Positions 58,207 to 64,000 of a DNA stretch of 64,000 nt are shown in pieces. Numbering within the stretch: the stretch's first letter is position 1; each line of letters opens with the position of its first letter. The position numbers and the translations under genes are program-made. The notes under the pieces were generated by a model, which worked only from the letters and a program-made list of their open reading frames with translations, was not told the origin of the DNA and made no database searches. The DNA comes from Plantactinospora sp. BC1 (lineage in GTDB: Bacteria > Actinomycetota > Actinomycetes > Mycobacteriales > Micromonosporaceae): assembly GCF_003030345.1 (NCBI RefSeq), contig NZ_CP028158.1:124001-188000 (forward strand), given 5' to 3'.

Positions 58207-61041
58207 TCAGCCGTTGACGAGGGTGAACTTCTCCCAGGGGCCGATCGCGGTCCGGTTGGCGATCAGCGGTTCGGTGCCGGCGTTCTCGGCGGCGACGTAC
58301 ATGTTGTTCACCGTGGCCCGCAGGCTGACCGTGCCGTCCGGGTTGCGGACCAGCGCGAACGTCTCCCACGCCCCGGCGGCGGCCCGGTTGGCGACCAGCG
58401 GGTTCGCCCCGGAGTTCTCGGCGCAGACGTACATTCCGGTGTTCCGGGACCGCAGCGCGACGTTGCCGCCGCCGAGGTCGACCAGGTCGAACTGTTCGGT
58501 GGCCCCGATGCTCGCCTTGTCGGCGACCAGCGGGCTGCTGCCGACGGCGCTGACGTACCGGTTGTTGGCGCTCGCCCGCAGCCCGGTCGCCGGCCCGCCG
58601 CCGGTGCCGCCGGTGGCGAAGGTGAACGAGTCGACGTCGAAGAGGTTGCCGGCGCCGCCCTTGAAGACCAGGAAGAGCGTGGTCGTCCCGGCCGGCTGGT
58701 TGGCGAGGGTGGTCGAGACGTTGCCGAAGGTGTCCCAGCTACCGGTGTTCGGCACCGCGACGCTGCCGAGCAGGGTGCCGGTGGCCGAGCCGGCCCGGAC
58801 CTCGATGGTGCCGCCGGCCCCGCCGGAGGAGACCCGCGCGGTGAACCGGGTGGCGTTGCCGAGCTGGTACGGCTGGTACGAAATCCAGTCGTTGTTGTCG
58901 ATGAATCCGGCGGTCCGGCCGCCCTCGGCGGTGGCGTGCTCGGCGGTCTGCACTCCGCCGGACTGTGCGCCGAAGTGCTCACCCTGCCGGTGTCTCGGTT
59001 GCAGGGTCCGGATGCTGTGCGAGGTGAGGCCGCCGTTGTCGGTGTAGCTGGCGTCGAAGACGCCGTAGATGTTCGCGGCGGCGTCGTGCTCACCGTCGAC
59101 CGGGACGTCGATGGTGCCGGAGCAGCCGGTCCTGGAGGTGATCTCGTGGGCGTGGCTGTCGTGCCCGAGGGCGTACGTGACCCGGACCCGGGCACAGTCG
59201 ATCGTCCCGTCCTCCGGGTCGCTGACCGTCACCTGGTACGGCACCGTGTCGCCGAAGCTGAACAGCGCGCCGTTGCCGGGGACGGTCAGGTTCACCGTCG
59301 GCGCCGAGTTGCCGACCGTGACCACCAGGCTGGCGGTGCCGGTCAGCCCGGCCGGGTCGGTGACCCGCAGCGTCGGGGTGTACGTCCCGTTCGCCGTGTA
59401 CGTCTTCGTCGGGTTCGCCGCCGTCGACGTCGTACCGTCGCCGAACGTCCAGAGGTAGCTCAGCGTCCCGCCCTCCGGATCGGAGCTGCCGGCCGAGGAG
59501 AAGTTCACGGTCAGCGGGCTCGGTCCGGAGCTGCGGTTGGCGGTGGCGACCGCGATCGGGTTGCGGTTGCCGCCGCCGATGTACTCGATCCGGTACAGCG
59601 CCTGGTTGTTGGCGCCGGTGCCGTAGTCGAGGACGTAGAGCGCGCCGTCCGGGCCGAACGCCTGGTCCATCACCTGGGTACCCCGCCACGGGAAGTCGGA
59701 GATCTCCCCGGGCGAGCCGTCGGCGTTCACCGCGATCGCCTTGATCCAGCGCCGGCCGTACTCACCGGCGAAGAAGCGGCCGTTCAGCGAGGCCGGGAAC
59801 TTGACGCTGGAGTCGAGGTTCGGGTCGTACCGGTAGACCGGGCCGCCCATCGGGGACTCGGAGCCACCGCCGAACTCCGGTGGCGAGCCGGCGTCGCCGT
59901 ACCGGATCCAGCTCGGCTTGGCGGGCGGCAGGGTGCTCAGCCCGGTGTTCCGGAACGAGTTGTTGGTCGGCCCGCCGGCACAGTTGTACTTCGCCTGGGA
60001 CGGCCCTGACGGGAAGGTGTACTCGTTGTACGTCTCCGCCGTGGTGTTCGTGCCGGTGCAGTACGGCCAGCCGTAGTTGCCCGGTCCGGTGATCCGGTTG
60101 AACTCGACCTGCCCGCCCGGTCCCCGGTTCGGGTCGCCGACGCCCGCGTCCGGCCCGTAGTCGCCGAGGTAGACGATTCCGGTCGCCCTGTCGACGCTCA
60201 TCCGGAACGGGTTCCGGAACCCCATCGCGTAGATCTCCGGCCGGGTTCCGGCGGTCCCCGGCGCGAACATGTTCCCGGCCGGGACGGTGTAGGTGCCGTC
60301 GGCCTGCGGCTTGATCCGCAGCACCTTGCCGCGCAGGTCGTTGGTGTTGCCGGAGGAGCGCTGCGCGTCGAACTGCGGGTTCCGGTTGGTCCGCTCGTCG
60401 ATCGGGGTGTACGAGTTCGACTCGAACGGGTTGGTGTCGTCCCCGGTGGACAGATAGAGGTTGCCGGCGGCGTCGAAGTCGATGTCCCCGCCGACGTGGC
60501 AGCACTGCCCCCGGTCGTTCGGCACCTGGAGCACCACCCGCTCGCTGCCCAGGTTGAGGGTGTCGTCGGCGTTCATGGTGAACCGGGAGAGCCGCAGGTG
60601 CCCCTTCCACCGCTCGAAGTCGGCGGCGGTCCCGGTGGTCGGGGCGTCCCCGGCCGGGGTGTTCAGCGGCGGCGAGTAGTAGAGGTAGACGAAGCGGTTG
60701 CTGGCGAAGTTGGGGTCGACGGCGACACCCTGCAACCCCTCCTCGTCGTGGGTGTAGACCGGGATGGTGCCGGCGACCCTGGTGTTGCCGGCCGCGTCGG
60801 TGACCCGGACGGTGCCGTTGCGGGCGGTGTGCACCACCGACCGGTTCGGCAGTACGGCCAGGGACATCGCCTCGCCGATCTCGGCGGAGCCGGTGGCGAG
60901 GGTGACCTGCTGGTAGTCGGCGGCGGGGACCGGGTCGGCCTGGGCCGCCGTCGTCGGCGACGCGGCGAGGATCGCGGCGGCGGTGGCGAGCGTCGCGGTC
61001 GCGTACGACCACGGTCGTCCTCTGCGGGGGTGCGCGGACAC
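58207..61041 (-). CDS. Secreted PQQ-dependent sugar dehydrogenase with PKD, CBM6 and beta-trefoil domains
   Basis: This 944-residue exported protein has a signal peptide followed by a soluble glucose dehydrogenase-type beta-propeller (about 40-490): HDEEGLQGVAVDPNF, QCCHVGGDIDFDAAGNLYLSTGDD, EIYAMGFRNPFRMSVD and GRRWIKAIAVNADG. Then come a PKD domain (about 494-580, PEGGTLSYLWTFGDGTTS), a region with ALGHDSHAHE, a CBM6 (about 677-807, EGGRTAGFIDNNDWISY) and a fascin-like beta-trefoil (about 815-944). It oxidises a sugar outside the cell with PQQ or a similar cofactor. The GTG at 61041 has AAGGAAGG upstream. It is set between ThuA/DUF1080 and GH99 genes. Confidence 0.92.
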   Translation of the reverse strand: MSAHPRRGRPWSYATATLATAAAILAASPTTAAQADPVPAADYQQVTLATGSAEIGEAMSLAVLPNRSVVHTARNGTVRVTDAAGNTRVAGTIPVYTHDEEGLQGVAVDPNFASNRFVYLYYSPPLNTPAGDAPTTGTAADFERWKGHLRLSRFTMNADDTLNLGSERVVLQVPNDRGQCCHVGGDIDFDAAGNLYLSTGDDTNPFESNSYTPIDERTNRNPQFDAQRSSGNTNDLRGKVLRIKPQADGTYTVPAGNMFAPGTAGTRPEIYAMGFRNPFRMSVDRATGIVYLGDYGPDAGVGDPNRGPGGQVEFNRITGPGNYGWPYCTGTNTTAETYNEYTFPSGPSQAKYNCAGGPTNNSFRNTGLSTLPPAKPSWIRYGDAGSPPEFGGGSESPMGGPVYRYDPNLDSSVKFPASLNGRFFAGEYGRRWIKAIAVNADGSPGEISDFPWRGTQVMDQAFGPDGALYVLDYGTGANNQALYRIEYIGGGNRNPIAVATANRSSGPSPLTVNFSSAGSSDPEGGTLSYLWTFGDGTTSTAANPTKTYTANGTYTPTLRVTDPAGLTGTASLVVTVGNSAPTVNLTVPGNGALFSFGDTVPYQVTVSDPEDGTIDCARVRVTYALGHDSHAHEITSRTGCSGTIDVPVDGEHDAAANIYGVFDASYTDNGGLTSHSIRTLQPRHRQGEHFGAQSGGVQTAEHATAEGGRTAGFIDNNDWISYQPYQLGNATRFTARVSSGGAGGTIEVRAGSATGTLLGSVAVPNTGSWDTFGNVSTTLANQPAGTTTLFLVFKGGAGNLFDVDSFTFATGGTGGGPATGLRASANNRYVSAVGSSPLVADKASIGATEQFDLVDLGGGNVALRSRNTGMYVCAENSGANPLVANRAAAGAWETFALVRNPDGTVSLRATVNNMYVAAENAGTEPLIANRTAIGPWEKFTLVNG

Positions 61042-61134
61042 GGGAACCTTCCTTCTGGGCCGGGGTGTGCGCGACCGCCGCCCCGGGTCGCGGGGCGCGG
61101 CACGCGCGTGCTGGGGGAGGGAGCGGAGCGGCGG

Positions 61135-62865
61135 TCAGCCGCCGTAGACGTTGAGGTCCCAGAGCGAGTAGCCCCACTGGGTGGCCCGCTGGGTACCGGT
61201 GATCCGGACGTACCGGCCGTTCGCCGAGATCGGCACGTCGTCGACGCCGCCGTCGCCGCTGCTGGTGGCGTAGACCTGGGTCCAGGTCGCGTTGTCCGGC
61301 GAGACCTGGATCTGGTACGCCCGCCCGTACGCCGTCTCCCAGTTCAGCCGCACCCGGTTCAGCGGGTACGCCGCGCCGAGGTCGACGGTGATCGTCTGCG
61401 GGTCGCCGTACGCGCTGCCCCACCGGGTACCGGAGTTGCCGTCGACCGCGTTCGCCGCCACGTGCGGGCTGTTCGGCTCGACGCTGCTGGCGGTGGCCGA
61501 CCTGCCCCGGGCCAGGTCGGTGCCGGGCGGCTGGGTCGGCCCGTCGGTCCTGATCCGGACGTTGCGGTAGTTGATGTCCAGCCCGGCGCCGTCGTTCTGG
61601 AGTCCGAGGTAGCCGTCGGCGATGTTCCGGCCGCTGGTGTAGTCGTTCACCTTGACCCCGTTGAGCCAGACCTCGACCCGCTGGCCGTGCACGCCGATCT
61701 CGTAGCTGTTCCACGAGCCGGGCGGGTTCAGCGCGGCGTCCCGGATCGCGGGGTTCGGTGCGGAGAAGCTGTAGACGCTGCCGGTGGTCCGGGACGGGTC
61801 GGCGTCGGTGGCGTCGATCTGGATCTCGTGGCCGGCGTCGACCGGCCGCCACGGGTCACCCTGCGGGTCCGGGAACCCGACGAAGACGCCGCCGTTGTCG
61901 TCGCCCGGCATCATCCAGTCGACCTTGAGGGAGTAGTTGGCGTAGCTGCGGACCGGGAACCAGAGCAGCCCCATCCCGCCGAACGAGGTCAGCGTGCCGT
62001 CGGCCAGGGTGAAGCCGCCCGGCCCGGCCTGCCGCCACTGCGCCAGGCTGGCCTGGGTGCCGTCGAAGAGCGCGGTGTAGCCGGTCTCCGGCCGGCAGTC
62101 CGCCGGGGCGGCCCCGGCGGCGATCCGCAGCCCGCCGAGGAGCATCCGGGTGAAGTTCGGATCCGAGTACGACTCGTCGGTGTGCCCGAGCCCGGTGTAC
62201 CAGGATCGTCCGCCGCCGTAGTTCTGGCACCAGGTGATCGGGTGGTCGCCACCCATCGACCCGCCGCTGTACGACGACTCGTCGAGGCTGGCCAGCACCT
62301 TCACCCGGGACCGGGGATTGGTCCGGTAGTTGTACCACTCGTCGGTGCGGGTCCAGCTCGCCGGCAGGTGCGAGGTGGCGGCGTTGCCCCGGTCCTCGAC
62401 CCGGATCGTCGCCTGCTGGGTCGCCGGGTGCGAGGCGAAGTACGCCCCGACCAGCCCGCCGTACCACGCCCAGTCGTACTCGGTGTCGGCGGCGGCGTGC
62501 ACCCCGACGTACCCGCCACCGCCCGCGACGTACGCCTCGAACGCGCTCTGCTGCCCGGCGTCGAGTACGTCGCCGGTGGTGTTCAGGAAGACCACCGCCT
62601 GGTACCGGCCGAGGTTGCCGGTGTTGAAGGCCGCCGCGTCCTCGGTGGCGGTCACGGTGAAGCCGTTGGCGGTGCCGAGCTGCCGGATCGCGGCGATCCC
62701 GGGCGCGATCGCGGAGTGCCGGAAGCCGGCGGTCTTGGTGAAGACCAGCACCCGGCTCAGCGGGGCGGCCTCGGCCGGTGCCGGGCTCAGCACCGTGACC
62801 GCGCCGGCCAGGGCGAGTCCGGCGGCCACGGCGGCGGCCGTCACGGCGAGAAGACGTCTGCGCAT
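61135..62865 (-). CDS. Secreted ThuA-DUF1080-F5/8C protein
   Basis: This 576-residue exported protein has a signal peptide (RRRLLAVTAAAVAAGLALAG). A ThuA domain (about 38-225) follows: VLVFTKTAGFRHSAIAPG, GGYVGVHAAADTEYDW and HPITWCQNYGGGRSWYTGLGH. Next is a DUF1080 / 3-keto-disaccharide hydrolase domain (about 240-425): TALFDGTQASLAQW, DNGGVFVGFPDP and WNSYEIGVHGQRVEVWLNG. Last is an F5/8 type C domain (about 440-576). DUF1080 proteins can hydrolyse or process 3-keto-glycosides, which fits the neighbouring sugar dehydrogenase. The ATG at 62865 has AAGGAG 6 nt upstream. Confidence 0.92.
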   Translation of the reverse strand: MRRRLLAVTAAAVAAGLALAGAVTVLSPAPAEAAPLSRVLVFTKTAGFRHSAIAPGIAAIRQLGTANGFTVTATEDAAAFNTGNLGRYQAVVFLNTTGDVLDAGQQSAFEAYVAGGGGYVGVHAAADTEYDWAWYGGLVGAYFASHPATQQATIRVEDRGNAATSHLPASWTRTDEWYNYRTNPRSRVKVLASLDESSYSGGSMGGDHPITWCQNYGGGRSWYTGLGHTDESYSDPNFTRMLLGGLRIAAGAAPADCRPETGYTALFDGTQASLAQWRQAGPGGFTLADGTLTSFGGMGLLWFPVRSYANYSLKVDWMMPGDDNGGVFVGFPDPQGDPWRPVDAGHEIQIDATDADPSRTTGSVYSFSAPNPAIRDAALNPPGSWNSYEIGVHGQRVEVWLNGVKVNDYTSGRNIADGYLGLQNDGAGLDINYRNVRIRTDGPTQPPGTDLARGRSATASSVEPNSPHVAANAVDGNSGTRWGSAYGDPQTITVDLGAAYPLNRVRLNWETAYGRAYQIQVSPDNATWTQVYATSSGDGGVDDVPISANGRYVRITGTQRATQWGYSLWDLNVYGG

Positions 62866-62918
62866 GCGAACTCCTTGCGAGGGGGTGTGTTCCGGGCGGA
62901 GGGGCGGACGGGGCGTGG

Positions 62919-64000
62919 TCAGGGCAGGGTCCAGTTCTGCGCGGCGGTGCCGTTGCAGTCGTAGATCTGCAACTGCCGGCCGTTGCCGGGATTCGAGCCG
63001 GGGATGTCCAGGCACCGGTTGGCCTGCGGGTTGCGCAGGCTGCCGTTGGCGCCGGCCGCCCACTGCTGCGCCCCGCTGCCGTTGCAGGTCCAGAGCTGCA
63101 CCGGGGTGCCGTTGGTGGTGCCGCTGGCCGCCACGTCCAGGCATTTGCCGCGGGCCCGGATCGTGCCGTCGCCGGGCAGCGTCCACGTCTGGTTGGCCGA
63201 GCCGGCGATGCAGTCCCACATCTGCACCCGGGTCCCGTCGGCGGTGCCGCCCGCGTTGACGTCGACGCACCTGTCCATGCCCCGGATCGGCCCGGTACGC
63301 GGCCCGCCGCCGCCGGCCGGGGTGCTGACCCCGGCGCCGGTGAAGGTGTAGCTGTCCAGGTCGAGCAGGGCGCCGCCGCTGCCGCCGGTGAAGACGACGT
63401 AGAGGTCGTGGGTGCCGTCGTCGGGTTTGCTGACCGGGGCGCTGACCTCGGTGTAGTTGTCCCAGCCGCCGGTGTTCGGCACGGTGACCCTGGCCACCTC
63501 CGGGCCGGTCGGCGAGTCGTACCGGAAGGAGACGACGTTGCCGGCCTTGTCCGACGAGACCCGGGCCCGTACCCCGGTGATGCCCTTCAGGCTCACCGCG
63601 TGGTGCCGGACGTACTCGCCGGTCTGGATGTCGCCGAGCCGCCGGCCGCCCTCGGCGCCGGAGGCGTTGATCACCTGCGGGCCGTGCACCGAGACGTAGT
63701 GCTCGGCCTGCCACTGCTTCGGCCAGAGGGTGATCTCCTTCTCCCCGGTCAGCGGCACCGCGCCGGTGGCGCCCCGGTCGGTGTAGCTGGAGCGGAGCAC
63801 GAAGAAGAGCACCGAGTCCGGGCCGGCGTGCACCGGTCCGGTGTTGACGGTGAAGCCGCAGCCGGTGCCCTGGCCCTCCTCGTGGGCGTGCTCCTGGTGG
63901 CCGAGCGCGGCCCGGATCACCACGTTGGCGCAGGGCACGGCGCCGTCCTGCGGGTCGGTGGCGGTCGCCGTGGCGGTGACGTTCTCGTCCCACGAGATCA
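62919..64000 (-). CDS. Secreted protein C-terminus: CBM6 and ricin-type lectin (partial, 5' end outside window)
   Basis: The last 359 or so residues are present; the frame is still open at 64000 (ISWDENVTATATATDPQDG). The region GAVPCANVVIRAALGHQEHAHEE is similar to a stretch of the neighbouring sugar dehydrogenase. A CBM6 domain (WQAEHYVSVHG; DLDSYTFTGAG) and a ricin-type beta-trefoil (three QxW-like repeats: GSANQTWTLPG, SGAQQWAAG, TAAQNWTLP) follow. The missing N-terminal part is probably a second PQQ-type dehydrogenase or ThuA protein, by the shared layout. It is the first gene seen of the minus-strand set. Confidence 0.82.
   Translation of the reverse strand, partial: ISWDENVTATATATDPQDGAVPCANVVIRAALGHQEHAHEEGQGTGCGFTVNTGPVHAGPDSVLFFVLRSSYTDRGATGAVPLTGEKEITLWPKQWQAEHYVSVHGPQVINASGAEGGRRLGDIQTGEYVRHHAVSLKGITGVRARVSSDKAGNVVSFRYDSPTGPEVARVTVPNTGGWDNYTEVSAPVSKPDDGTHDLYVVFTGGSGGALLDLDSYTFTGAGVSTPAGGGGPRTGPIRGMDRCVDVNAGGTADGTRVQMWDCIAGSANQTWTLPGDGTIRARGKCLDVAASGTTNGTPVQLWTCNGSGAQQWAAGANGSLRNPQANRCLDIPGSNPGNGRQLQIYDCNGTAAQNWTLP

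Noticed and set aside
60496-62964. Plus-strand open frame opposite the dehydrogenase and ThuA genes
   Set aside because: Low-complexity Val/Gly/Arg-rich translation without conserved domains.

Overview
The window is high-GC DNA (about 70% by eye) with GTG starts, dense ATGA/GTGA stop-start overlaps, Tat-type signals, MarR/TetR/LacI regulators and large secreted multidomain glycosidases. This fits a filamentous actinobacterium, most likely of the Micromonosporaceae; the family-level guess is inference from gene content. No tRNA, rRNA, CRISPR array, insertion sequence or replication origin was seen.

Region 1 (1-16197, minus strand) is one end of a non-ribosomal peptide biosynthetic cluster. 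Nine genes are read right to left, nearly all coupled by overlaps of a few bases: a GmhA-like sugar-phosphate isomerase, a putative sugar O-methyltransferase, a free-standing condensation-domain protein, a family 2 glycosyltransferase with a methyltransferase-like tail, a HAD phosphatase, a C-A-T module, a C-A-T-thioesterase module fused to a complete MFS transporter (predicted Ser-specific), an acyl-AMP ligase, and a further condensation-domain protein that runs out of the window. The set suggests a sugar-decorated peptide exported by its own synthetase. Tandem 15-bp (pentapeptide) repeats occur in linkers of two of these genes.

Region 2 (16.2-27.4 kb) is mixed housekeeping and accessory content: a phosphodiester glycosidase-type exported protein, a GNAT acetyltransferase, a CopC / cupredoxin-like lipoprotein / polytopic membrane protein operon, a diacylglycerol-kinase-family lipid kinase, a NYN-LOTUS protein, a beta-lactamase-like serine hydrolase, and a TetR-controlled quinone oxidoreductase with a visible operator array.

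Region 3 (27.4-39.1 kb) is an aldouronate/glucuronoxylan utilisation operon: two LplB/YtcP-type ABC permeases, a solute-binding lipoprotein, GH39 beta-xylosidase, DUF624 membrane protein, GH42 beta-galactosidase and GH67 alpha-glucuronidase. A divergent LacI regulator lies between two CGAAA-N-TTTCG operators, and a perfect 18-bp hairpin separates the binding-protein gene from the enzyme genes.

Region 4 (39.2-48.1 kb) holds a CDF metal exporter, an iron-box-controlled siderophore-binding protein, a LacI regulator, two MFS transporters, and MarR and TetR regulators.

Region 5 (48.3-64 kb) encodes large secreted carbohydrate-active proteins: a GH2 beta-galactosidase with LamG and NPCBM domains, a beta-helix protein with a LacI-type operator, a CPBP membrane protease, and a minus-strand set of GH99, PQQ-type sugar dehydrogenase, ThuA/DUF1080 and CBM6/ricin proteins. 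The last set looks like an extracellular oxidative glycan-processing module and also leaves the window.
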